From NCBI GenBank assembly GCA_964619485.1, contig CAZUCI010000015.1:1-45577 (forward strand): a DNA stretch of 45,577 nt, written 5' to 3'. Source of the DNA: UBA2882 sp964619485. Lineage in GTDB: Bacteria > Bacillota > Clostridia > Lachnospirales > Lachnospiraceae. Positions 23,122 to 31,561 of the stretch are shown one piece after another. A program made the translations under genes and the position numbers. The notes under the pieces are model-generated. The model ran no database searches, was not told the origin of the DNA, and saw only the letters and a list, made by a program, of their open reading frames with translations. The stretch's first letter is position 1, and each line of letters opens with the position of its first letter.

Positions 23122-24576
23122 ATGGAGCTTAGACAGAAGGAATTTAGAGAAATATTAAATATAGGAATTTCTCTTACAACGCAAAATGACAGAAACAAGC
23201 TATTGGAAAAAATCCTTATTGAAAGCATGAATATTACATCAGCTGATGCAGGTACTCTTTATGTTTTGGAGGATGATGCACTTGCCTTTAAGGTAATGAA
23301 AACTTTATCCATGAATATCAGCAAGGGAGAAAACGGTGAAAAAATAGATCTTCCACCGGTCCCTCTTCGTGAAGAAAATATCTGTGCGTATTCAGCAATC
23401 CACAGAAAGGTTATTAATATCGAGGATGTCTGGAACAATGATACCTTTGATTTTTCCGGCCCCAAAAGATATGATGCGATGACAGGGTATCATACACAGT
23501 CTCAGCTTGTCATCCCTTTGGCAAATCACGAGAGTGAAGTGATCGGGGTCATGCAGCTGATTAATGCGACGGATAAACAGGGTAATGTAATTGCATTTGA
23601 TAAAGAATTTGAGTTTATTATTTTGTCCCTGGCTTCTCAGGCGGCTATTGCAATATCGAATATACGTTATACAGAGGAGCTGAAGGAGCAGATGTGGTCC
23701 TTTACAGAGGCACTTGCAACTGCTATTGATGAACGCACCCCTTACAATGCCACACATACGCGAAAGGTGGCAGATTATGCAGGGAAGCTTGCAGATTATC
23801 TGGAAGAGCAGTATCATGAGGGCAGATTTGAAGAGGAATTTGATACCCAGCGAAAGGAACAGCTGGTGATGGGAGCACTTCTGCATGATATTGGCAAGAT
23901 GATTGTGCCGCTGGAGGTTATGAACAAGCCGACCCGCCTTGATACTAAAATAGAGCTCATCAGACAGAGGTTCCAGCTTTTTGAAAGCTATGCCCTGATT
24001 CGTAAGCTGCAGGGAAAAAGCAGTGACAAAGAATGGGAAGAGGAACAGAAATTTTTGAAGGATACCATGCAGTTTGTAGAGGATATTGATTCCAAAGGCT
24101 TCCTGTCTGATGATGTTATGGAAAGACTGAATCAGCTGGAGCAAGCCGTTTTTGAATCGCCGGAGGGGAAACCTGTTCCACTTTTCACGAAGGAAGAAAT
24201 GGGATGCCTTAAAATTCGAAAAGGAACTCTCACAGAGGATGAGAGAAAGATTATGGAGAGCCATGTTGTGATGACGGGAAAGATTCTTGGCAAGGTTCAT
24301 TTTAACCGGTATTTTAAGGATTGCACCAGATGGGCAGTGACACATCATGAGGCTCTGAACGGAACAGGTTATCCCAATCATCTGACAGCAAAGGAGCTGC
24401 CGTTAGAGTCAAGAATTCTGGCAGTGACAGATATCTATGATGCATTGACCTCCACAGACCGTCCCTACAAAAAGCCAATGCCCAGGGAAAAGGCCTTTTC
24501 CATTCTGGATTCCATGGTGGAAGAGGGAAAGCTGGATGCACGTATGGTAGAAGCTTTAAAGCATTGTGATGTATAA
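23122..24576 (+). CDS. GAF and HD-GYP domain phosphodiesterase
   Basis: A GAF domain covers about residues 12-180 and an HD-GYP hydrolase about 190-484. The metal site is complete: H212, H255-D256 in HDIGK, H408-H409-E410, and the GYP signature at 416-418 in HHEALNGTGYP. The stretch between HDIGK and HHE is about 150 residues, roughly 95 longer than in compact HD-GYP proteins. HD-GYP enzymes cleave cyclic dinucleotides (c-di-GMP, cGAMP). The GAF end has a partial NKFDE-like pattern (LIN, TDK, AFDKEFE), as in GAF domains that bind cAMP or cGMP, which would fit control by the upstream cyclase; this is inference. The start ATG follows the previous stop by one base. No membrane segment. Confidence 0.93.
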   Translation: MELRQKEFREILNIGISLTTQNDRNKLLEKILIESMNITSADAGTLYVLEDDALAFKVMKTLSMNISKGENGEKIDLPPVPLREENICAYSAIHRKVINIEDVWNNDTFDFSGPKRYDAMTGYHTQSQLVIPLANHESEVIGVMQLINATDKQGNVIAFDKEFEFIILSLASQAAIAISNIRYTEELKEQMWSFTEALATAIDERTPYNATHTRKVADYAGKLADYLEEQYHEGRFEEEFDTQRKEQLVMGALLHDIGKMIVPLEVMNKPTRLDTKIELIRQRFQLFESYALIRKLQGKSSDKEWEEEQKFLKDTMQFVEDIDSKGFLSDDVMERLNQLEQAVFESPEGKPVPLFTKEEMGCLKIRKGTLTEDERKIMESHVVMTGKILGKVHFNRYFKDCTRWAVTHHEALNGTGYPNHLTAKELPLESRILAVTDIYDALTSTDRPYKKPMPREKAFSILDSMVEEGKLDARMVEALKHCDV

Positions 24577-24617
24577 AGGAAAGAGGAAACTATAGTGTGT
24601 AGAAATGAGGAGAGAAA

Positions 24618-25781
24618 ATGAAGTTACCAGGTGGAAAAATCATTGCCAATAAGGTTGTGGCGATTGCGGGCGCTGGTGTGGTTGTCGCTGCAGGTGCAGC
24701 CGTAGGTATTGTATTAAGTTTGAATGGAAAAGATGCGTTTCGTAATATCTCTGTCCTGGATGCAATAGGCTCCGTCAGTGTGTTCAGAGAAAGTGTCGGA
24801 GATACACTGGATGCCTATTCGGATATGAATCTGGAGTCTGGAGATGATGTGAAGGTTGGTGCGGCCAGTGAACTGGATTTGCGGCTGGATGAAGATAAAT
24901 ATGTTTATTTAAACGAAAACACACATATCTGGCTGGAAGCGGACGGTGATGCACAGAATTCCAAAACGGTCATTCATATGGATGAAGGAACTACACTTCA
25001 TAAGATTGATAATAAGCTTGGAGATAATGCAACCTATCAGGTTGAAACTCCGAATGCGACGATGGCAATCCGTGGAACAATTATGAACGTGGATGTCTAT
25101 GCTGATGAAGAGGGAATTTTTCATTCAAACTTCTCATTCCCGGAGGGACATGGAGAGCTTCAGCTTAAGACAGAGACAGGAGAGCTTGTTGGTGACCCGG
25201 TGGAGATACCTCAGGGATATGCAGTGGATACAAGAGGAAATCAGGATTTCTCAGAAATTGTTTTGAAAGAGGTAAATGGGGAAGAACAGGAATTACATCC
25301 GATCGAGTATGAAGCGTATGGTGACTGGGCGTTAAACAAGCTTGAAAACATCAATAGTACTGAGGAGAGGGCTCTTTTCACTGCTGAGAAGGAGTGGAAG
25401 AAGGAAGAAACGAAGGAAGAGCCAAAGACGGAAGAACCTAAGAAGGAAGAACCAAAAAAGGAAGCGCAAAAGAAGGAAGAAACGGAAAAAAAGAAAACTT
25501 CAACGGACCCAATGGATATTCTCTATCCACTGCCAGCCAGTCAGGCACCGGCAACAACACCGGTAGAGGAACCGGTGCCCGAACCGGCAGCAATCTACAC
25601 GGTTGTATTCAGCTTTGACTCCGGAACCTTTGGTTCACAGAGCGTAGAAGCAGGGGCAACAGTTCAGGCTCCGCTGCTTCAGCCGACAGCCGAGGCTGGA
25701 AGCTGGACAGATGAAAATGGTAATCCATTCGATTTTTCAACCCCGATTAACGCTGATGTCACATTATATTGGAGAAACTAG
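24618..25781 (+). CDS. Membrane-anchored FecR domain protein with C-terminal Listeria-Bacteroides-like module
   Basis: A basic N-terminus and one hydrophobic helix (residues 11-35) anchor the 387-residue protein with the rest outside the cell. A FecR domain (about 65-160, with the typical VETPNATMAIRGT) is followed by more beta-rich sequence, a highly charged K/E linker (258-293), a P-rich linker and a terminal 60-residue module (YTVVFSFDSGTFGS to VTLYWRN) that resembles the Flg_new repeats of the secreted proteins upstream. In Gram-negatives FecR relays signals to ECF sigma factors; in Firmicutes FecR-fold proteins are little studied. A ribosome site GGAGAG lies before ATG 24618. The shared C-terminal module suggests interaction with the same surface partner as the secreted repeat proteins. 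Confidence 0.88.
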   Translation: MKLPGGKIIANKVVAIAGAGVVVAAGAAVGIVLSLNGKDAFRNISVLDAIGSVSVFRESVGDTLDAYSDMNLESGDDVKVGAASELDLRLDEDKYVYLNENTHIWLEADGDAQNSKTVIHMDEGTTLHKIDNKLGDNATYQVETPNATMAIRGTIMNVDVYADEEGIFHSNFSFPEGHGELQLKTETGELVGDPVEIPQGYAVDTRGNQDFSEIVLKEVNGEEQELHPIEYEAYGDWALNKLENINSTEERALFTAEKEWKKEETKEEPKTEEPKKEEPKKEAQKKEETEKKKTSTDPMDILYPLPASQAPATTPVEEPVPEPAAIYTVVFSFDSGTFGSQSVEAGATVQAPLLQPTAEAGSWTDENGNPFDFSTPINADVTLYWRN

Positions 25782-25788
25782 GTAAAAA

Positions 25789-26769
25789 ATGAAATACTAT
25801 TATGCACCGATGGAGGGCATAACGGGGTATATTTATCGTAATCTGCAGGCAAAGTATTTTGCGCCTGCAGATTATTATGTTACACCCTTTATTGCACCGA
25901 ATCAGAAGAAGGAAATGCGACCAAAAGAAAAAAGAGATGTTTTGCCGGAGAATAATGTGGGTCTTCAGGTGATTCCACAGATCATTGGGAACCGGGCTGA
26001 CGAATTTATCGAAACTGCAAAGCAGCTAAGGGAAATGGGATATAAGGAAATTAATATCAATTTGGGATGCCCATCAGGGACTGTGACCGCCAAGGGAAAG
26101 GGAGCAGGTTTTTTGTCAAACCCGGATGGTCTGGAGCGGTTTTTAGATGAAATTTTTGATGGTCTTCCCGATATGAATATTTCTATTAAAACCAGAATTG
26201 GAAGATTTGGAGTGGATGAGTTCCCGGATATTCTGGAGCTTTTTAATCAGTATCCGGTATGTGAATTGATGATTCATCCAAGAGTTCAAAAGGAGTTTTA
26301 TAAGGGTAAGCCGCATCTGGAGCAGTTTGCCTATGCACTGGAGCACAGCACAAATCCTCTCTGCTATAATGGCAATCTTTTTCGACCGGCGGATGTGGAG
26401 GAACTGTATAGACGCTGGAATCCCTCAGATTATATAGCATTGGATGGCATGATGATTGGAAGAGGCATGATTGCAAATCCTGCGTTGATTGAAGAAATAA
26501 AGGGAGAGGGGCAACTGGATAAAATGAGATTGAAAGCGTTTCTGGAGGAGCTGACAGGCCGATATGCGGAAGTTCTGTCCGGAGATGTGGTTGTACTTCA
26601 GAAAATGAAAGAGCTATGGCATTATATGCTCTGCATGTTTACCAATGCAGAGGAGTATGGAAAGACTATTCGCAAGACGGGATCGCTGCGAGAGTATCGT
26701 ATAACAGTGAATCGCCTCTTTCAGGAGCAGGAAATCAGGGACAATGCCGGTTTTACACCTTTAGAGTGA
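25789..26769 (+). CDS. dus: tRNA-dihydrouridine synthase family protein
   Basis: An FMN-dependent enzyme that reduces uridines in tRNA D loops. The TIM-barrel start YAPMEGITGYIYR, the catalytic cysteine C94 in NLGCPSG, the following KGKGAGFL and the ISIKTRIG strand with its lysine are family features. Length (326) is normal. It begins 7 bases after the FecR stop codon and is probably read from the same message, though its role is housekeeping. It is one of the Dus forms that Lachnospiraceae carry in addition to DusB; I cannot tell which uridine it modifies. Confidence 0.94.
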   Translation: MKYYYAPMEGITGYIYRNLQAKYFAPADYYVTPFIAPNQKKEMRPKEKRDVLPENNVGLQVIPQIIGNRADEFIETAKQLREMGYKEININLGCPSGTVTAKGKGAGFLSNPDGLERFLDEIFDGLPDMNISIKTRIGRFGVDEFPDILELFNQYPVCELMIHPRVQKEFYKGKPHLEQFAYALEHSTNPLCYNGNLFRPADVEELYRRWNPSDYIALDGMMIGRGMIANPALIEEIKGEGQLDKMRLKAFLEELTGRYAEVLSGDVVVLQKMKELWHYMLCMFTNAEEYGKTIRKTGSLREYRITVNRLFQEQEIRDNAGFTPLE

Positions 26770-26793
26770 ATAAAACCACCCATTTAGGGTGGT
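26768..26793 (-). terminator. Hairpin with T run on the minus strand
   Basis: ACCACCC pairs with GGGTGGT around a 5-base loop; on the minus strand TTTTATT follows. It overlaps the end of the dus gene and would end minus-strand transcripts coming from the zinc-ribbon operon. Confidence 0.55.
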
Positions 26794-26849
26794 GAATTGG
26801 TAAAGTGCCTATGATAGTATAATGGCATGTGTAATAGGAATAAAAATAC

Positions 26850-26888
26850 GAAGAGCCGTTGACGGATTGGGGATGTCACGGCTCTTCT
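26850..26888. terminator. Bidirectional terminator between convergent operons
   Basis: GAAGAGCCG (26850-26858) with TGAC pairs with GTCA and CGGCTCTTC (26874-26888) around a short loop. It lies between the converging dus and zinc-ribbon operons and has T-rich sequence on both sides. Confidence 0.7.
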
Positions 26889-26901
26889 TCATGTTCTTTT
26901 T

Positions 26902-27306
26902 TTATTTATCTTTAAACAGCTTATCAATCTCATCCAGGGCATAGGAGAAATCACTGACGCAGGCACGATCCCTGGTCATGTCAGTCAGGTATTTATCTGA
27001 CTTTACAGAACCTGTTCCCTTTGCGGCATAATAATAGATACTGTTGTGAAAATATTGTCCAATATGATACAGCTCTATCAGCTCGGGGGATTGGTTGGCA
27101 CCAAGCGCTTCGTTACGCATGGTATTCTGGTAGAGGGAATTATAGGTTTTTCCATCCAATGTATAATAGAGATTGCTGGGTTTAATGGTATAATCAGTCA
27201 AGTCGTCATGGAGATTAAAAAACAGTACAAATGTGGCGATGACGCAGGCGGCAATTAAAACAAACATAACCGGTTTTAACAGTTTATACAGGCGTTCATA
27301 TTTCAT
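26902..27306 (-). CDS. Small single-pass membrane protein, third gene of the zinc-ribbon operon
   Basis: The start is ATG 27306 (134 residues), with GGGAGG 7 bases before it; it overlaps the stop of the upstream gene as ATGA, a sign of translational coupling. Residues 12-31 are a membrane helix; the rest (about 100 residues, rich in Y, D and N) should lie outside. It has no zinc ribbon, unlike the two genes before it, but the same helix-plus-extracytoplasmic tail plan. No family is recognised. Confidence 0.75.
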   Translation of the reverse strand: MKYERLYKLLKPVMFVLIAACVIATFVLFFNLHDDLTDYTIKPSNLYYTLDGKTYNSLYQNTMRNEALGANQSPELIELYHIGQYFHNSIYYYAAKGTGSVKSDKYLTDMTRDRACVSDFSYALDEIDKLFKDK

Positions 27307-28085
27307 AAGAGTTCCTCCCATGCGTCTTCTAACATGACATATTTTTTACCGGTACTGAGATTCGGGAATGCAGCAAGCTGCTCCTCGTCCAGATGAAAAT
27401 AGAAGCCAATCAGCTGGTCCAGCTCCCGGGACATGTCAGCAATACAGTCCAGATGCTTCTGGTCGTAGGCACTGTCCTCGTAGAAGTAGGAATTCTCACC
27501 GGAATCTATGTATCGTTCATAGTATTTGTGAAAGGTTTCATATCCGTCAATCAGCTGGTCAAGTACATCATCTTTTTTGTAGTAGGATTCTTCATTAAAG
27601 CAGATCATACGTGACAGCTCAGAGACGGTGTAATTATACTGGGTGGCAAAGGTGTATACCATTTCAAACTCATTGAGGCTGCAGCCCTCATCACCCATGA
27701 TGTAATAGAGCGAATTCTCGTTACAGTAAAAATAGAAATTGCTGTATTCGCCGGCATCCTCATAGGCAGACAGCTGGCGGTGAATGGAAGGCTCGTTGGA
27801 GTGCAGCTTTGCTTTTCGGATTGTCTTGGAAATCTGATAGCTGTTCTGGCTGCACAGGATCAGGGCAATCAGGATGACTGCCAGGATACAGCAGACTGTG
27901 ATACGGGCGGTCAGATTCCCATAGACCTTGTTTTCCTTTAAGACACTTTCCTTTGTCTGTTCAAATTCGTGATGGTAATTTCTCATATCACGACGATGAC
28001 TTTCAAACTGGGATTTTTTCATTCCACAGTAGGGACATACCTCATCCCGGATGCGGATGTTTGCTCCGCAAAATTCACATTTCAT
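27303..28085 (-). CDS. Zinc-ribbon single-pass membrane protein, second gene of the operon
   Basis: The 260-residue protein begins with a four-cysteine zinc ribbon (C3, C6, C17, C20: CEFC and CPYC), followed by a charged cytosolic linker, a membrane helix (about 62-79) and an extracytoplasmic acidic domain of about 180 residues rich in Y, E and D. AAGGAG lies 8 bases before the ATG. The ribbon is of the short zinc-ribbon_2 type found at the start of many uncharacterised Firmicute membrane proteins. Its function is unknown. Similar in plan, though not clearly in sequence, to the gene upstream. Confidence 0.82.
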   Translation of the reverse strand: MKCEFCGANIRIRDEVCPYCGMKKSQFESHRRDMRNYHHEFEQTKESVLKENKVYGNLTARITVCCILAVILIALILCSQNSYQISKTIRKAKLHSNEPSIHRQLSAYEDAGEYSNFYFYCNENSLYYIMGDEGCSLNEFEMVYTFATQYNYTVSELSRMICFNEESYYKKDDVLDQLIDGYETFHKYYERYIDSGENSYFYEDSAYDQKHLDCIADMSRELDQLIGFYFHLDEEQLAAFPNLSTGKKYVMLEDAWEELL

Positions 28086-28123
28086 GGTTGTGCTCCTTTT
28101 TGACTTATTGCGTCCCTTTATTT

Positions 28124-28894
28124 TTATTGAATTGGATAATTATGCTCCTTAAGGTATTTTGTGATATTTCTGAAATCAGGAATATGCAGGGAATCATCGC
28201 TGGCAATTTCACCATAAAATGTTTCAAATTCCTCGGGGGTCATTCCAATATTTTGATAGACTGTGTCAAGAACCTCCTGACACCAAAGTGTAAGCTGCTC
28301 TTTCTCCTCATCAGAGTAATCATAATTCCCTTCCCGGTTATAATAGTGAATCATGACTGCGTCATAGAGAAACCATCGGATATCAGCCGGATCGGAAAAA
28401 TCCAGCTCTGTCAGGTCGTTTTGGAAGGTAGAATAGTATTCATAGACCTTCAGAAAATCCATATGCCGCCAGGTGTAAGCAGAGTACCCGGTATCAGAGC
28501 TGTGATCCTCCACAAAGACCAGCAGTCCATCCAGATCACCATCCTCATACATGGCGTCCATGACAGGCTCATACTGCTTGCGCCACAAAATACGTGAACG
28601 CTCTTCGGCAGCATACTTCTCATCACTTCTATTGGAAAGAAAGAGAGAAACACCAATCACAATTCCAATTCCCAGTAAAAGCAGACAGAAGGTGGTTATA
28701 AGAACCAGGCGGTTTTTCTTAAGCTCGCCATGATAAGCCTCCTTGGTATCATCGCCCATCTGGGACAGATTTTCCTTCAGCTCGTCAAGGCTGTCCTGAT
28801 ATTCTTTTTCTGCTCCAATATAGTTCAGAGCTCCGCAGTAGGGACAGGACGGAAGTGCTTCATCAAATTCGGCACCACATTCTTTACAAATCAT
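28124..28894 (-). CDS. Zinc-ribbon single-pass membrane protein, first gene of the operon
   Basis: The 256-residue product has the same build: zinc ribbon with C3, C6, C17, C20 (CKEC and CPYC), a helical charged linker, a membrane helix (about 62-86) and an acidic extracytoplasmic domain with WRHMDFLKVYEYYS and several D/E clusters. GAGG precedes the ATG. The next gene follows after 38 bases. The presence of two related ribbon-membrane proteins plus a ribbon-less one in a row suggests a complex at the membrane. No function can be assigned. Confidence 0.82.
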   Translation of the reverse strand: MICKECGAEFDEALPSCPYCGALNYIGAEKEYQDSLDELKENLSQMGDDTKEAYHGELKKNRLVLITTFCLLLLGIGIVIGVSLFLSNRSDEKYAAEERSRILWRKQYEPVMDAMYEDGDLDGLLVFVEDHSSDTGYSAYTWRHMDFLKVYEYYSTFQNDLTELDFSDPADIRWFLYDAVMIHYYNREGNYDYSDEEKEQLTLWCQEVLDTVYQNIGMTPEEFETFYGEIASDDSLHIPDFRNITKYLKEHNYPIQ

Positions 28895-28981
28895 GTCATT
28901 ATCCTCGGCTTCATTTTTCTAGACTTATTTTATCAAAAGGCATGGAAAAAATCTACTCTATTCCAGAAAAAGGCGGATGCG

Positions 28982-29010
28982 TTATATCTGGATTTGTGAT
29001 AGAATATAAT
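28982..29010 (+). promoter_or_regulatory. Candidate promoter of the ABC uptake operon
   Basis: TTATAT (28982-28987), 17 bases, perfect -10 TATAAT (29005-29010), 55 bases before the lipoprotein ATG. The -35 box is poor. Confidence 0.4.
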
Positions 29011-29064
29011 TCGCAATCAGATAATTTGGAGGATACGTTCCAACAAAAAATCAGGAGGATGAAA

Positions 29065-30168
29065 ATGAAGAAAAAACTTTTAGCTGTGCTACTGACACTG
29101 ACCATGTCCGTGGGAATGCTTGCTGGCTGTGGAAACCAGAGCGGGACTGAGGTAGAAGAGACAGTACAGGAAGAGGAAAAGGAAGTACAGAAAGAAACCA
29201 CAGAGGCAGCTGAGGAGCCCACAGAGGAAGCGGAAGTAACAGAAGCGGCTGCTGGGGATGTGGAAGCTGATAATACGGCAATCCGCATTGCGTCTTTGAA
29301 GGGACCGACATCCATGGGGCTGGTAAAGCTGATGGATGAAATGGAGAAAGGTACCTGTGAAGGAAATTATGAGTTCAGTATGTCTACGGCAGCAGATGAG
29401 ATTCTTCCGCAGGTAATTCAGGGAAACATTGATATTGCCCTGATTCCGGCAAATGTTGCCAGCGTGCTCTACAATAAGACCCAGGGACAGATTTCTGTTA
29501 TTGACATTAATACACTTGGGGTTCTTTATATGGTGTCCGGAGATAAAAATATCACCAGTGTTGCAGATTTATCCGGGAAGACAATCTATCTGACGGGAAA
29601 AGGTACCACACCGGACTATGTTCTGCAGTATCTTTTGGCACAAAACGGTATTACACTTTCCGATGTGACTCTGGAATATAAATCAGAGGCTACGGAGGTA
29701 GCGGCAGTTCTCTCGGAGAATCCGGATGCAATTGGACTTTTACCACAGCCATTTGTCACAGTGGCATGTGCACAAAATGAGGCACTTTCCGTGGTGATTA
29801 ACTGTAATGCAGAGTGGGAGGCAGCAGCGGAGAATGGAACAAGCCTTGTAACAGGGGTTACGGTTGTAAGAAATGAATTTTTACAGAACCACCCGGAGGC
29901 TGTGAAAACATTTATGGAAGAACAGAAGGCCAGTGCTGCTTTTGCAAATGAGAACGTGGAAGAGGCAGCAGAGCTTGTGGCAGCAGCAGGTATTATTGAA
30001 AAAGCGCCGATAGCCCAGAAAGCAATGCCGCTTTGTAATATTACCTATATTGATGGAACACAGATGCAGGAAGCTTTAGCTGCTTATCTGAAGGTGCTGT
30101 TTGACCAGAATCCGGAAGCAGTTGGGGGAACCCTGCCTGCAGATGAATTCTATTATATTCTAAAATAG
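29065..30168 (+). CDS. ABC transporter substrate-binding lipoprotein (NMT1/SsuA/ThiY-like)
   Basis: I place the start at ATG 29065 (367 residues), 8 bases after AGGAGG; the frame is open much further upstream but without ribosome sites. A lipoprotein signal ends in LAGC, so the mature protein is lipid-anchored at its cysteine (residue 22). A long E/T-rich linker (residues 28-68) leads to a periplasmic-binding fold of the NMT1-like type (IRIASLKGPTSMGLVKLMDE, IDIALIPANVASVLYNK, TGKGTTPDYVLQYLL). Relatives bind sulfonates, nitrate or pyrimidine precursors; the ligand here is open. The permease-ATPase fusion follows after 10 bases. Confidence 0.93.
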   Translation: MKKKLLAVLLTLTMSVGMLAGCGNQSGTEVEETVQEEEKEVQKETTEAAEEPTEEAEVTEAAAGDVEADNTAIRIASLKGPTSMGLVKLMDEMEKGTCEGNYEFSMSTAADEILPQVIQGNIDIALIPANVASVLYNKTQGQISVIDINTLGVLYMVSGDKNITSVADLSGKTIYLTGKGTTPDYVLQYLLAQNGITLSDVTLEYKSEATEVAAVLSENPDAIGLLPQPFVTVACAQNEALSVVINCNAEWEAAAENGTSLVTGVTVVRNEFLQNHPEAVKTFMEEQKASAAFANENVEEAAELVAAAGIIEKAPIAQKAMPLCNITYIDGTQMQEALAAYLKVLFDQNPEAVGGTLPADEFYYILK

Positions 30169-30178
30169 GAAAATAAGA

Positions 30179-31561
30179 GTGAAAGCTATTCGGAAAAAAT
30201 ATTTAAAAAAAAGCATAGTACTGCTCATTTGGCTGATTGTATGGCAGGTACTTGCCAAAATTGTTCAAAATGATATTTTACTGGCTGGACCGGTGGGGGT
30301 GTTAAAAACCCTGGCCGGTCTGCTCTTTACTGCTGATTTTTACAAGGTTTGCTTTTTTTCCATGCTGCGGATTATGTCTGGCTTTTTTCTCGCTTTTATA
30401 ATGGGGATTTTGCTTGGAAGTGCTTCGGCAAAAAGTCATATACTGGAAGCCTTTCTGGAGCCGGTACTAAGCGTGATGAAGTCCATCCCTGTGGCTAGCT
30501 TTGTTGTGCTTTTACTGATTTGGCAGGGAGCCTTTTATCTTTCTGTGTGGATTAGCTTTTTTGTGGTATTTCCCAATGTATGTATCAGTGTGAAGCAGGG
30601 AATCCAGGCGGCGGACAGAGAACTTCTTGAGGTTGCTGAGGTTTATGGAATCCGGGGCATGGCAAAAGTCTGTGCCGTCTATCTTCCGGCAGCTTTCCCT
30701 TTTTTGAAGAGCAGTCTGGAAATATCCATAGGGATGAGCTTTAAGTCCGGTGTGGCGGCAGAGGTAATTGGAACTCCTGATTTTTCCATAGGAGAGAGAA
30801 TTTACATGTCTAAAATCTATTTGGATACTCCTGGCTTGTTTGCCTGGACGTTAGCACTGATTCTTTTGAGCTTTTTAATGGAGAAGCTGGTGCTTGGGAT
30901 AATTCTTGGGTGGATGCGGAACAGTATGGAGAACAGCCGTTTCCTCAAAGCGAGGGTGAAAAGATCTGTTTCCACAGAAAATGGAGGAATTTCAATTTGT
31001 GGTGTAAGCAAAGCCTTCAATGAAAAAAAGCTCCTGAAAAATTATGATAAAGAACTCAGGCGTGGGGAATGCTATATACTTATGGGACCGTCTGGCAGCG
31101 GCAAGACAACACTCCTTCGTATTCTGTCAGGGCTGGAGGAGCCGGATGCAGGAAAGATTCAGGGCATGACAAAGAGCGCCTTCTGCTTCCAGGAAAACAG
31201 ATTGTTCCCAGGGCTGACCACATTCCAGAACATTATGTTAACCAACGACCGCGGAATTGAAGAAAGAGAGCTGGAGAAGATGATATTAGAGATTCTTCCA
31301 GCGGACTGCCTGAGACAGAGAGCAGAGCAGCTGTCGGGTGGCATGCAGAAGCGCTGTGCACTCATGCGGGCGGTTGTGTATGGATATGGAGATGAATCAG
31401 TGCCTCTTCTTTTAGACGAACCCTTTTCCGGGCTTGATGAGGATACGAAGCTGCGGACGGTTGATTTTTTAAAAAGGCATTGTGAGGGTAGAACCATGAT
31501 TGTGGCCAGCCATGATGAGGCGGATACCACGTTGTTAGGAGGAGAGCTATGGAAGCTGTAA
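30179..31561 (+). CDS. ABC transporter permease fused to its ATP-binding domain
   Basis: Residues 1-245 are a SsuC/TauC-type permease with about six helices and the EAA loop (ELLEVAEVYGIRG, then YLPAAFPF). Residues 270-460 are an ATPase with Walker A GPSGSGKTT (303-311), Q-loop FQENRLFPGLT, signature LSGGMQKR (385-392), Walker B LLLDEPFSGLD and H445 in ASHDEAD. In this transporter class the two parts are normally separate genes, so the fusion is unusual. The start is GTG 30179, with AGGAAAAT as a modest ribosome site. The binding lipoprotein is just upstream. The ATPase is compact (about 190 residues) and its end overlaps the next gene by 13 bases. Confidence 0.93.
   Translation: MKAIRKKYLKKSIVLLIWLIVWQVLAKIVQNDILLAGPVGVLKTLAGLLFTADFYKVCFFSMLRIMSGFFLAFIMGILLGSASAKSHILEAFLEPVLSVMKSIPVASFVVLLLIWQGAFYLSVWISFFVVFPNVCISVKQGIQAADRELLEVAEVYGIRGMAKVCAVYLPAAFPFLKSSLEISIGMSFKSGVAAEVIGTPDFSIGERIYMSKIYLDTPGLFAWTLALILLSFLMEKLVLGIILGWMRNSMENSRFLKARVKRSVSTENGGISICGVSKAFNEKKLLKNYDKELRRGECYILMGPSGSGKTTLLRILSGLEEPDAGKIQGMTKSAFCFQENRLFPGLTTFQNIMLTNDRGIEERELEKMILEILPADCLRQRAEQLSGGMQKRCALMRAVVYGYGDESVPLLLDEPFSGLDEDTKLRTVDFLKRHCEGRTMIVASHDEADTTLLGGELWKL

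Noticed and set aside
23392..24381. 329-codon minus-strand frame opposite the GAF-HD-GYP gene
   Set aside because: It mirrors a clear gene with complete catalytic motifs; its translation is Cys/Leu/His-rich and family-less.
27953..28597. 214-codon plus-strand frame opposite the zinc-ribbon genes
   Set aside because: Antisense to two genes with clear zinc-ribbon motifs and ribosome sites; the translation has no recognisable features.
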